Assembly: GCA_903826865.1 (NCBI GenBank)
Contig: CAIKGD010000048.1
Span: 62,001-126,000 of the forward strand
Source: an uncultured Verrucomicrobiota bacterium
Lineage (GTDB): Bacteria; Verrucomicrobiota; Kiritimatiellia; Kiritimatiellales; Tichowtungiaceae
DNA length: 64,000 nucleotides
Direction of reading: 5' to 3'
Shown: positions 37,684 through 46,869 of the stretch, in pieces
How the letters are laid out: every line of letters starts with the position of its first letter
Numbering within the stretch: position 1 is the first letter of the stretch
Made by a program: the position numbers and the translations under genes
The notes under the pieces: model-generated
Seen by the model: the letters and a program-made list of their open reading frames with translations, nothing else
Told to the model about the DNA's origin: nothing
Databases searched by the model: none

Positions 37684-39665
37684 GCACACTGCCGGTCAGC
37701 ATAATGTACACTCAGGACGGCGTACTGCTTCAACGTATACGCGGTTATCTCCATTCGCGTTCAACAGTACGCCATGTCAACGATCCGTCCGAACTTGAGC
37801 TGCTTCTGCATCAGCATCACGACACGCTTCTCTTCATGGATTTGCGTGCCGCAGACTGTATGGCGGCTCTTGCGGAATTGGTCAAAGAATTTCCGGACAC
37901 GGTGATTGTTGCGCTGGGCGCGGCCCGGTCCGATCCCGGCTTGAAGGCCGCTTCAGCTGGTATCTACGCCATTGAACCGGGTGAAGTCGACCGTTTGCGG
38001 TTGCAAACCCTTTTTGATCAGGCACAGGCACATCTGAGACTTCAGAAGGAAAACCGTGTGCTTAAAGAAGATCTGCAACGGCCTGCCGCGCCGGTAGCCC
38101 CCTTACGCGAAAACATTGCGCCGTCGCTCTACCATTTTTCCAGCGCCTTCCGCCGTTTCGACAATATCGGCATCATGCTCGAAAGCATTGTTGAAGGGGT
38201 CGCCAGTTGCGCACGCGTATCGCGTGTTGCTGTATTCTCCATTACACCTGCCGAGCTTTATTGTTTCCGCGCCGGTATCAAATGCATGGAAGACACCCGC
38301 TCACTTGAATTTAAAAAAACGCATCCGTTTGTTCAGTGGCTTCAGATTCACGCGCACAGTATCTCGCGTTCCATGTTGCGCCACATTGAATCCATGGAAG
38401 AGCGCCTGCTGATCGAAAAAACACTCGATCTGGCCGGTGCGGAAGCCATTCTGCCTCTCTTTGGACGCGAACGCCTCATCGGCTGGCTCTGCCTTGGGCG
38501 ATCCTCATCCGGTGCGCCGTTTGAACAGCGCGATATCGAAGAACTTACACTTCTTGCCGAGCATGTCTCGGTCACCATTGAAAACTCCTTGTTACACGAA
38601 AACATCGCCATCCAGAAAGCGCTGGCCGAAAACCTCCTGCAGGCCATACCGGTTGGCATTATCGCCACTGGAGCCGACGGTGCCATCCGCTGGTTTAATA
38701 GCGGAGCCGAAGCGTTGCTCAATGTCGCTGCCGCCGACCTTATCGGCCGACCGATCGAGCGGCTTTCCAGCTATATTGCCTCGCTGCTCAACCGGTGCAT
38801 GGCGGGCGAAAAAGCGGTTGGCCCGGTTGAGTGGACTGAACCGCGCACCCGGCGCGGGCTTTCCATCCAGATACGCCGTCTTCAGCAGCACGGGCAGTGC
38901 ATGGGTGCCATGGCGGTACTCAACGACCTTACCGAAGAGCGGATTCTGCGCGAAAAGCAGAATAATCTTGAGCGCGCTACCTTCTGGAACGAATTGGCTA
39001 CTGCCATCTCGCACGAGGTGCGCAATCCGCTTGTTGCCATCAGTACTTTTTCCCAGCTCCTGCCTGAGCGTTACAGTGATGAAGAATTCCGCACACAGTT
39101 TCGTGACCTCACCACGCAGGAAGTGGCCCGCCTTAACGGTATGATTGATCAGCTTGATGAATACGCCAACCCGCCCAAGCTTGAGTTCGCGCCGGTAAAT
39201 GCAGGCGAACTGCTCGAAACCGCGCTTTACAAGGCACGGAACGGCGATGTTATTTCGCAGGAGGTTCGTGTTGAAGTGGAATCCGGACTTCCTTCCATTG
39301 AAGGTGATATCGTCGTTCTTGCCGACTCCATTGCCCGCCTTCTTCACAATACCTTCACGGCGGTCGAAGGTAACGCACAGCCGCGCGTGTCACTCAGAGC
39401 ATTTGCGGGAGAAATCGGTACCGGTCGCCCTGCTGTCATCATCGAAGTGCGCGACAACGGCACTGGTATTCCCGCCGAGTTGCGCGAAAAAGTTTTTTCG
39501 CCTTTTTGCACAACCAAAGCGCGTGGAGTAGGACTGGGTCTGCCCATCGTCCGCCGCACCATGATTGACCACGGAGGATTGGTGACTATCGAAACCGGCG
39601 AACCCGGAACGGTCGTGCGCCTTTCACTGCCTGCGCTCTATAACGGGGAAGGAGTCTCCGTATGA
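37680..39665 (+). CDS. sensor histidine kinase (GAF, PAS, HisKA, HATPase)
   Basis: ISHEVRNPLVAISTFSQLLPERYSDEEFRTQF H-box paralogous to the upstream kinase; DNGTGIPAELREKVFSPFCTTKARGVGLGLPIV. Confidence 0.92.
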   Translation: MSTLPVSIMYTQDGVLLQRIRGYLHSRSTVRHVNDPSELELLLHQHHDTLLFMDLRAADCMAALAELVKEFPDTVIVALGAARSDPGLKAASAGIYAIEPGEVDRLRLQTLFDQAQAHLRLQKENRVLKEDLQRPAAPVAPLRENIAPSLYHFSSAFRRFDNIGIMLESIVEGVASCARVSRVAVFSITPAELYCFRAGIKCMEDTRSLEFKKTHPFVQWLQIHAHSISRSMLRHIESMEERLLIEKTLDLAGAEAILPLFGRERLIGWLCLGRSSSGAPFEQRDIEELTLLAEHVSVTIENSLLHENIAIQKALAENLLQAIPVGIIATGADGAIRWFNSGAEALLNVAAADLIGRPIERLSSYIASLLNRCMAGEKAVGPVEWTEPRTRRGLSIQIRRLQQHGQCMGAMAVLNDLTEERILREKQNNLERATFWNELATAISHEVRNPLVAISTFSQLLPERYSDEEFRTQFRDLTTQEVARLNGMIDQLDEYANPPKLEFAPVNAGELLETALYKARNGDVISQEVRVEVESGLPSIEGDIVVLADSIARLLHNTFTAVEGNAQPRVSLRAFAGEIGTGRPAVIIEVRDNGTGIPAELREKVFSPFCTTKARGVGLGLPIVRRTMIDHGGLVTIETGEPGTVVRLSLPALYNGEGVSV

Positions 39666-40261
39666 AAAAGCTGCTCATCGTGGATGACGATCCCTATCTG
39701 CTTGAATCATTACGCATCGTTTTTGGCGGGCTCTACGAAGTGAGTACCGCACTTTCAGCAGAAGAAGCCTCCGAAGCAGTTGAGCAGGAACAGCCGGATA
39801 TCATGCTGCTTGACATTATACTGCCGGGCAAAGACGGGATTGAGTTTCTGCATGCAATACGCAAAAAATATTCCCGTCTGCCGGTCGTCATGATCAGCGG
39901 AGCACCTTCCATCCGGCCTGTCATGAAAGCGCTCGAACTTGGTGCATCCGACTACATCCGTAAACCGTTCGATATTGATGAACTGCGACTGGTTGTCGCC
40001 CGCGCATTGCATCTGGGTGACCTGCGGCATCAGGTCGCCGGGCTGGAGCGCGAACTGGCCCGCCGTCCCTTTGTGGCCGAGCCCGACGGCCGGCCCATAA
40101 AAGAAGTACTTGAGGACTTTGAGCGTACGATTATCCGCAAGGCGCTTCAGCGTGCTGGCGGCGTTCAAACCCGCGCCGCCCGAGTACTCGGAACCACACG
40201 CCGCATTTTGCGCTATCGGATTGAAAAATTGAAAATTGTCTCCGAAGATCAATCCGCCTGA
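39662..40261 (+). CDS. response regulator with REC and Fis-type HTH, no AAA+ domain
   Basis: LLIVDDDPYLLESL, IMLLDIILPGKDG, YIRKPFD; C-terminal IIRKALQRAGGVQTRAARVLGTTRRILRYRIEKL. Confidence 0.9.
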   Translation: MKKLLIVDDDPYLLESLRIVFGGLYEVSTALSAEEASEAVEQEQPDIMLLDIILPGKDGIEFLHAIRKKYSRLPVVMISGAPSIRPVMKALELGASDYIRKPFDIDELRLVVARALHLGDLRHQVAGLERELARRPFVAEPDGRPIKEVLEDFERTIIRKALQRAGGVQTRAARVLGTTRRILRYRIEKLKIVSEDQSA

Positions 40262-40332
40262 CGCGAAAAATCCCTTTCCTTTTATGCCGTTCTGTGCATA
40301 ATCCGCCGCTTAATTTTGCCAAGGAGAAGAGC

Positions 40333-40902
40333 ATGTACGACGTATCCGAACTGAAAAAAGGACTGAAAATTGAACTCGATGGTGCCCCGTGCATCGTTAC
40401 CGATTTCCAGTTCTCCAAACCCGGCAAAGGACAGGCCATCTACCGTTGCAAACTCAAAAACCTCTCTACCGGCAGTACCTTTGAAAAAAGTTACCGTTCC
40501 GGCGATAAAGTGGACAAAGCCAACCTGGAATCCCGCACATTCACCTTCTCCTACCACAACGGTGATGACTTTGTTTTTTCCGACAACGAAACCTTTGAAG
40601 AAATCCATCTGACGGCTGAACAGCTCGGCAAAAATCAATACTTTATTGTTGAAGAAATGGAAGTGGACATTCTCTTCCATAAAGAAAAGGCGCTGGATAT
40701 CAGCCTGCCGACCTTCATTGAAAAAGTCATTACCGAGACCGAGCCGGGTGCCCGCGGCAATACCGCCAGCAGCAACGTCCAGAAGCCGGCCAGAATCGAC
40801 AATGGCTACGAATTCTCGGTTCCGCTTTTTATCAACGAAGGCGACATTGTCCGTATTGACACCCGCACCGGCGAATATTCCGATCGCGTTTCAAAAAAAT
40901 GA
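40333..40902 (+). CDS. efp: elongation factor P
   Basis: MYDVSELKKGLKIELDGAPCIVTDFQFSKPGKGQAIYRCKLKNLSTGSTFEKSYRSGDKV; AAGGAGAAG ribosome-binding site. Confidence 0.95.
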   Translation: MYDVSELKKGLKIELDGAPCIVTDFQFSKPGKGQAIYRCKLKNLSTGSTFEKSYRSGDKVDKANLESRTFTFSYHNGDDFVFSDNETFEEIHLTAEQLGKNQYFIVEEMEVDILFHKEKALDISLPTFIEKVITETEPGARGNTASSNVQKPARIDNGYEFSVPLFINEGDIVRIDTRTGEYSDRVSKK

Positions 40903-41783
40903 TGACCTTGATCGAAAAACTGAAAGTGCGCGACGCCCTGATGCAAAGCATCCGGGCGTTTTTTCATTCTGCGGGATTTGTCGAAGTCGAAACTCCGATC
41001 CGGATGAAAACCCCATGCATGGAACTGCACATTGATGCCGAACCATCCGGTGATCGCTGGTTGCGCACTTCGCCCGAGCTGTATCATAAAAAACTGCTGG
41101 CGCAGGGCGCGGAAAAAATCTTTGAGATCGGTAAATGCTTCCGGCAGGGCGAGCGCGGCGACCGGCATCATCCTGAATACACTATGCTTGAATGGTACCG
41201 GGCTGACGGCGACTGTAACGACATGCTCGCCGACGTGCAAAACCTGTTTGCTTCTTTGGAATCCCCTCCGGCGGAGGGGTGCCCGTCAGGGCGGGGTGGG
41301 TTTTCAAAACCTTTTAAAATCCTGACCATTGCCGAGGTCTACGAAAAATTTGCAGGCTGGAACCCGGTCGAAAACTTTGATGCTGATCGCTTTGACTTCG
41401 ACATGGTCGAAAAAATTGAACCCGCACTTCCGAAAGATGTTCCGGTGATCCTGAAGGACTATCCTGCCGAATGCTGCGCACTGGCGCGGCTGAAACCGGA
41501 CAACCCGAAAGTCGCTGAGCGCTGGGAGCTTTATCTTGGCGGTATCGAAATCGCCAATGCCTACAGCGAACTGACCGATCCGGACGAACAGCGCGCCCGC
41601 TTTTTAAAGTGGGGAGCGCAGCGCAAAGCGCTTGGCAAAACCGACTATCCGATTGACGAAGAATTTATCCAATGTCTGAAAACCATGCCGCCTTCCGGCG
41701 GCTGCGCACTCGGTATCGACCGGCTTCTAATGGCGTTGACCGGTGGCAAAAGCCTCGATGACATCCTGCCGTTCCGCGACTGA
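40899..41783 (+). CDS. epmA: EF-P lysine aminoacylase (EpmA/PoxA/GenX)
   Basis: Class II LysRS-like core: FVEVETPIRMKTPCMELHIDAE, LRTSPELYHKKLLAQGAEKIFEIGKCFRQGERGDRHHPEYTMLEWYRA, GGCALGIDRLLMALTG; overlaps efp. Confidence 0.94.
   Translation: MMTLIEKLKVRDALMQSIRAFFHSAGFVEVETPIRMKTPCMELHIDAEPSGDRWLRTSPELYHKKLLAQGAEKIFEIGKCFRQGERGDRHHPEYTMLEWYRADGDCNDMLADVQNLFASLESPPAEGCPSGRGGFSKPFKILTIAEVYEKFAGWNPVENFDADRFDFDMVEKIEPALPKDVPVILKDYPAECCALARLKPDNPKVAERWELYLGGIEIANAYSELTDPDEQRARFLKWGAQRKALGKTDYPIDEEFIQCLKTMPPSGGCALGIDRLLMALTGGKSLDDILPFRD
41259..41303. repeat. REP-like palindromic insertion in epmA
   Basis: CCCCTCCG-g-CGGAGGGG followed by GCCC-gtca-GGGC; encodes PPAEGCPSGRGG, atypical for the family. 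Confidence 0.65.
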
Positions 41784-41844
41784 TAAAAATCTGCGGAGTT
41801 GCGTTCCCGGCTGTTTATGTAATCATATCCATGCCTCAAACAAC

Positions 41845-42201
41845 GGGGGTGACTGGTTTCGACGTTTAAGTTGAAGCTTCAGTGGCGTGTCGAGGATGCC
41901 GGTTGGCCTCGTTAAACCTCCGGCAAAAACAATAAGTGCCAACGAACAGTACGCACTCGCTGCCTAATTAAAGGCGCGACGTATTCCCTCTGACACCTGC
42001 TGAGAGGATGAATACGACGACAGCAGGATAGTCCCAGAGCCGGGCATCCGGGCCGCGGGGCGAAACCTAACAGGATGCTGGCGTTCGTGATGGCCCTGTC
42101 TGCTGACAGTCACGAAGGCGAGACCTTAAAGGCAGACTACACACGTAGAAGCTGTTGTGACGCTTGGGCGGACGGGGGTTCGATTCCCCCCACCTCCACC
42201 A
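41845..42201 (+). ncRNA. ssrA: transfer-messenger RNA (tmRNA)
   Basis: 5' GGGGGTGACTGGTTTCGAC, tag reading frame, 3' GGACGGGGGTTCGATTCCCCCCACCTCCACCA T-arm/acceptor. Confidence 0.97.
41938..41967 (+). other. tmRNA proteolysis tag reading frame: ANEQYALAA*
   Basis: GCC AAC GAA CAG TAC GCA CTC GCT GCC TAA within ssrA; YALAA C-terminus. Confidence 0.9.
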
Positions 42202-42224
42202 TTTTGAATTTTCCGATCAATAAA

Positions 42225-42252
42225 AAATCTCTGCACTGAAGTGCAGAGATTT
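42225..42252. terminator. hairpin between ssrA and the convergent gene (possibly bidirectional terminator)
   Basis: AAATCTCTGCAC-TGAA-GTGCAGAGATTT perfect 12-bp stem. Confidence 0.7.
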
Positions 42253-42275
42253 CATCAATAAGCTGGCTGTTTATT

Positions 42276-42647
42276 TTACTTAGCGTGTTGCCAGACATAA
42301 TCAGGATTCATGAGACTGGCATATCCATTTTCATAATCGAACGGCAGCGGGAAGGTCACTACTTCTATGATACCGGCACCCGTTCTTACAAAAGCCATGA
42401 ATACCCCGTTGATGATCCCTGTAGGGATTCCTACAAGGCCGTCTTCTTTAGTCAAAATAACAGGCTGCCGAATGATTTCTCCGACTCCTGTAAATGTATT
42501 AACAAATCCGCGCCAAAGCTTTACGCTTGCTGGTTTTATTGAGTATTCAGGGTCTCCCAGTCTGGTTTTTTCTGCGAAGGAAGCCTGAGTAAGGAAAACA
42601 GTCAGAAGAAATATACCTGTAACCATCGTTCTGCGTGAATGGGTCAT
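42276..42647 (-). CDS. exosortase system-associated protein, TIGR04073 family
   Basis: Signal peptide; KLWRGFVNTFTGVGEIIRQP...GIINGVFMAFVRTGAGIIEVVTFPLPFDYENGYASLMNPDYVW. Confidence 0.75.
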   Translation of the reverse strand: MTHSRRTMVTGIFLLTVFLTQASFAEKTRLGDPEYSIKPASVKLWRGFVNTFTGVGEIIRQPVILTKEDGLVGIPTGIINGVFMAFVRTGAGIIEVVTFPLPFDYENGYASLMNPDYVWQHAK

Positions 42648-42876
42648 GCCTAACTCCTTTCATTTCGTTTAGCTAAGTACCATTTCCGGAGATTACTAAC
42701 AGACTGGAAAGATGCGTGCAAGGGAAAAACATCTAATGGCAGATAAATTGCCAAGGAAAAGGCGCGTGAGTCCTTAAAAGGTGTGAAATTTTTCGGCGGG
42801 TGATCCTTACAGCACGCCTTGTTAAATTCCTGTACACGGTTTGGAATATGCAGTGAATCCATTCCAGTTTTTCGCG

Positions 42877-44355
42877 CTATAAAACCGGCGTCATGAGGCT
42901 GGCCAGGTTTTCGAGCAGGCGGCGATAGGCCGGGCGGTTTTGCCAGTCGGTGAGAAGGACTTCGTCGCTGGAATCGATGTCTTCATGAATGATGTCTTTC
43001 ATGACGTCGGCGAATTCGGCACCATAAACGGCGAGGCAGGTTTCATAGTTCAGGCTGAGGCTGCGTACATCGAGGTTGGCCGTGCCGACGAGGGCGAATT
43101 CCCCGTCCACGACCAGTGCTTTCGCGTGCATGAAGGGCGGACGACGTTCGAAGATGCGCACGCCGGCCAGCAGGAGTTCTTCGTAAAGGGCGCGGCTGGC
43201 GTAACCGGCGCAAAAGTGATTGTTTTTTTCCGGTACCACTAAGCATACATCCACGCCGCGCAGCGCGGCGGAGCGCAGAGCGCGCAGGATATCCGCAGGC
43301 GGCACGAAGTAGGGCGTGACGGCGAGGATTTGTTTTTTGGCGAGTACGATGCTGTTGAAGAAGCTCTCGATGGCGACGTCTTCAGCGGTGGACGGGCCGC
43401 TGTTGATAAGGCGCGCCGTGACTGTTCCGGCGGGTTCGGTGTGCGGAAAATATTCTTCGGTCAGGAGCATCTCCGGCGATTCTTCGGTGATGAAATACCA
43501 GTCGTGCAGGAAGGAGTATTGCAGTTCCTGCACAATGGAACCTTCGGCTTCGAAGTGGTAGTCGCGGATGGGCGGTTTCCCCGGCCGGGTGATGTGCCCG
43601 TCAAGCAGGTTGATGCCGCCGAAAAACCCGGTTTTTCCGTCAACGATAAGTGTTTTGCGATGGTTGCGCAGATTAATCTGGAACTGACGTTTAAGCAGAT
43701 TAGCCTGTGTCCAGCCGGAAACTTTGAAACCGGGTATTTTGCCGGCTTTGCGGAAAAGCCCGCCGAAGAGAGCGCGGGTTGAACCGAAGCGGTCGTAAAG
43801 CAGGCGGACTTGTACACCTTCAGCCGCTTTGGCTGCGAGAGCGTTCATAAACTCGCGGCTGACGGCGTCGTTACCAATGATATAGCTTTGGAGATGGATA
43901 TGGCGTTTGGCGCTGCGGATAGCCGCAAGCATGCGCGGATAGGCTTCATCGCCGTCCACCAGCGGGGTGAGACGGTTGCCGGAGAGTGCGGGATGGTCGG
44001 GGATGAGAGCGTCGAGTGTGCGGTTGAATTCGCGCTGGAATTCGTTTTCAGCCGGCGCCCCGGTCAGTTCATGCCAGTAGGCGCGCGGCGCGGCGGCCTT
44101 TGTGTCTTTGCGGGTTTTCAGCAGGTGTTCATCCGCAAGGAATTTCAGAAAGCCGCGGTCGCCGACGCGGTCGATGCCGAAGCTAAGGTAGAAAAGCGGT
44201 CCAATGATTGGAACCGACCAGGCGATGAATATCCAGAGAAGAGTGGAGCTGGCGTTGCGGCGGCGCTGAAGGCAGTGCATGGCAATCAGCGCAAATATGA
44301 TGGAATGGATGGTCCATCCGGCGATCCATAGGATGGTCTGATGGCTCAGTTGCAT
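42877..44355 (-). CDS. cls: cardiolipin synthase (two PLD/HKD motifs)
   Basis: N-terminal TM helices; HRKTLIVDGKTGFFGGINL and HAKALVVDGEFALVGTANLDVRS. Confidence 0.93.
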   Translation of the reverse strand: MQLSHQTILWIAGWTIHSIIFALIAMHCLQRRRNASSTLLWIFIAWSVPIIGPLFYLSFGIDRVGDRGFLKFLADEHLLKTRKDTKAAAPRAYWHELTGAPAENEFQREFNRTLDALIPDHPALSGNRLTPLVDGDEAYPRMLAAIRSAKRHIHLQSYIIGNDAVSREFMNALAAKAAEGVQVRLLYDRFGSTRALFGGLFRKAGKIPGFKVSGWTQANLLKRQFQINLRNHRKTLIVDGKTGFFGGINLLDGHITRPGKPPIRDYHFEAEGSIVQELQYSFLHDWYFITEESPEMLLTEEYFPHTEPAGTVTARLINSGPSTAEDVAIESFFNSIVLAKKQILAVTPYFVPPADILRALRSAALRGVDVCLVVPEKNNHFCAGYASRALYEELLLAGVRIFERRPPFMHAKALVVDGEFALVGTANLDVRSLSLNYETCLAVYGAEFADVMKDIIHEDIDSSDEVLLTDWQNRPAYRRLLENLASLMTPVL

Positions 44356-44362
44356 AGATGTC

Positions 44363-45493
44363 TCAGCTGTTCAGCGCCTCCCGGATATCATTTTCGTAAA
44401 GGTGCGGTTCCAGCAGGAAGGAGTCGTGGCCTTTATTTGAATGTACGGTGACATGCTTGACCGGAACGCAGCCTTCTTCGAGCTTTTTCCGGTAGTATTC
44501 CTGTTCTTCAGGATAGAAGCAGTAGTCGTCGTCGATGGTGAAAATCAGATAGTGCTGGTTTTTGCAGTGCTTGAACAAGGTGGCGTAATCCGGCGCGCCG
44601 GTATCGCGCAGCAGGTGGTAATCCGACCAGGCGGCGATGATCTGCAGATAGGTGTTGGCATCGAAACGGCGCACGAGTTTGCGACCCTGATGCAGGATGT
44701 AGGATTCGAGCGGCGTGCGGACTTTGTACCACGAAAACTCATCATATTCCTGCTCCCAGCGGTTGTGGGCGCGCTCCTCGATGAAGTCGAGTGATACATA
44801 AGTTTTGTGCGAAATCATCCGGGCCAGTGCGAGCCCGCGCGCGGGCGGTTTGCCGTCGTAGTAGTCACCGTTGCGGAAGTTCGGATCGTTTTCGATGGCC
44901 AGAATCTGCTCAATGTTGTGGGCACGGATCAGTGTGGTCGGTTCAATGCCGCAGGCAATGGCGATAATGCGATCCGTGAGTTGCGGGTATCGTGCGGCCA
45001 GATTGGCGGTGAGCATGCCGCCGAGCGATGCGCCGAGGATGGCGTGCAGCTTTTTAATACCAAGGTGCGCAAGAAGCGGAAGTTGTGAATCTACAATATC
45101 GCTGAAGTGAATATGGGGGAAGCTGCCGCCGTAGGGCTTGCCGGTGGCGGGATTGATCGAGGACGGTCCGGTACTGCCGTAGCATCCGCCGAAATAGTTA
45201 ACGCAGATTACAAAAAAGCGGCTGGTATCAATTATTTTTTCCGGGCCGATGAAGTCGCTCCACCAGCCGGTGTGACACTCGGGGTTCCATTTTTCGCCGA
45301 CGCCGGGTACGGCAGGATTTAAGCCGGCGGCGTGTTGTGAGCCGGAAAGCGCGTGAAACAGCAGAATGGCGTTGTCGCACTTTTCATTGAGTGCGCCATA
45401 CGTTTCATACGCCAGTGTAACGGGGCCGAAGCTGATTCCGCTCCGCAGCGTTAACGTGTCGTAAGTGAAGAACTGTGTTTCAACGTTTTTCAT
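44363..45493 (-). CDS. metX: homoserine O-acetyltransferase
   Basis: LAYETYGALN, LLFHALSGSQHAAG, ILGASLGGMLTANLAARYP, NKGHDSFLLE. Confidence 0.93.
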   Translation of the reverse strand: MKNVETQFFTYDTLTLRSGISFGPVTLAYETYGALNEKCDNAILLFHALSGSQHAAGLNPAVPGVGEKWNPECHTGWWSDFIGPEKIIDTSRFFVICVNYFGGCYGSTGPSSINPATGKPYGGSFPHIHFSDIVDSQLPLLAHLGIKKLHAILGASLGGMLTANLAARYPQLTDRIIAIACGIEPTTLIRAHNIEQILAIENDPNFRNGDYYDGKPPARGLALARMISHKTYVSLDFIEERAHNRWEQEYDEFSWYKVRTPLESYILHQGRKLVRRFDANTYLQIIAAWSDYHLLRDTGAPDYATLFKHCKNQHYLIFTIDDDYCFYPEEQEYYRKKLEEGCVPVKHVTVHSNKGHDSFLLEPHLYENDIREALNS

Positions 45494-45507
45494 AGTGGTG
45501 GGCGAAA

Positions 45508-45579
45508 TATGAACTATGAACGATGAACTATGGAAGCGGTATTTTCACCGAATCCACAGTCATCATTCATAATTCATAG
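45508..45579. repeat. heptad-periodic inverted-repeat element between metX and metY
   Basis: TATGAAC TATGAAC GATGAAC TATGG; other arm reverse-complements to CTATGAA TTATGAA TGATGAC TGTGG. Confidence 0.75.
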
Positions 45580-45588
45580 CGCATCTTC

Positions 45589-46863
45589 CTATTTTAACGC
45601 CTGCTTGAGGTCGGCAAGAATGTCGTCGATGTGCTCAAGCCCGACCGATAGACGGACGAGACCGGGCGTGATGCCGCCTGCCGCCTGCTGTTCGGGAGTA
45701 AGCTGCGAGTGCGTCGTGGTGGCCGGATGAATCGCCAGACTCTTTGCGTCGCCGACGTTGGCGAGGTGCGAAAAAATCTTAAGCTTTTCAATGAATTTTT
45801 TGCCGGCTTTTTCGCCGCCTTTGACTTCAAAGACCACCGTTGCGCCGAATCCGTTTTTAAACAGTTTCTTTGCGATCTTATACGACGGATGGCTTTCGAG
45901 TCCCGGGAAGCGGACCCATTCGACTTCGGCCTGTTTTTCCAGAAACTTCGCAACAGCCAGCGCGTTTTCGCCGTGGCGCTCCATGCGCAGAGCCAGCGTC
46001 TCAATGCCTTGCAGGAACTGCCACGCGTTATCGGGCGAAAGGCAGGCGCCGAGGTTGCGCAGCGGAACCAGCCTCATCCTCAGGATGTAGGCGAGCGGAG
46101 CCAGTGAGGGCGGCAGGTCGTGCGCGTAGCGGATGCCGTGATAGCTGTCGTCCGGCTCGGAAAGCAGAGGATGTTTGCCGGCTGCCCAGTTGAATTTGCC
46201 GGAGTCCACCACGATGCCGCCGATGCCGTTGCCGTGTCCGCCCAGCCATTTGGTGAGCGAATGCACAACAATATCCGCGCCGTGTTCAATCGGGCGCAGC
46301 AGATGCGGCGTGGTGAAAGTGCTGTCCACGATCAGCGGCAGACCGTTGGCGTGCGCGATTTTCGCGATCGCTTCAATATCTGACACGTCGAGCGACGGAT
46401 TGCCGATGGTTTCGGTGTAGAGCGCCTTCGTTTTTTTCGTAATTGCTTTGGCGAAGTTTTGCGGATCGGACGGATCGACAAACTTCACGGTAATGCCCAG
46501 CTGCGGCAGGATATTGTTGAACTGCGTGTAAGTTCCGCCGTAGAGGTTGCTCGACGATACAATCTCATCGCCCGCCTGTGCGAGATTGATGACGCTGTAG
46601 AAGATGGCGGCCGTGCCGGACGCCAGCGCCAGAGCGCCGGCTCCGCCTTCGAGCGCCGCGACGCGCTGTTCGAGCACATCGTTCGTCGGGTTCATCAGCC
46701 GCGTATAAATGTTGCCCAGCTCTTTAAGGCCGAACAAGTTTGCGGCGTGCTCGGTGTCCCGGAAGACATAAGCACTGGTTCTGTAGACCGGAACCGCACA
46801 GCTGCCTGTTGAGTCCGGGGAGTAGCCGGCATGAAGCGCCAGCGTTTCGGTGTTCTTACTCAT
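45589..46863 (-). CDS. metY: O-acetylhomoserine aminocarboxypropyltransferase/cysteine synthase
   Basis: TLALHAGYSPDSTGSCAVPVYRTSAYVF, YTRLMNPTNDVLEQRVAALEGG, VDSTFTTPHLLRPIEHGADIVVHSLTKWLGGHG. Confidence 0.94.
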   Translation of the reverse strand: MSKNTETLALHAGYSPDSTGSCAVPVYRTSAYVFRDTEHAANLFGLKELGNIYTRLMNPTNDVLEQRVAALEGGAGALALASGTAAIFYSVINLAQAGDEIVSSSNLYGGTYTQFNNILPQLGITVKFVDPSDPQNFAKAITKKTKALYTETIGNPSLDVSDIEAIAKIAHANGLPLIVDSTFTTPHLLRPIEHGADIVVHSLTKWLGGHGNGIGGIVVDSGKFNWAAGKHPLLSEPDDSYHGIRYAHDLPPSLAPLAYILRMRLVPLRNLGACLSPDNAWQFLQGIETLALRMERHGENALAVAKFLEKQAEVEWVRFPGLESHPSYKIAKKLFKNGFGATVVFEVKGGEKAGKKFIEKLKIFSHLANVGDAKSLAIHPATTTHSQLTPEQQAAGGITPGLVRLSVGLEHIDDILADLKQALK

Positions 46864-46869
46864 TTCTGT

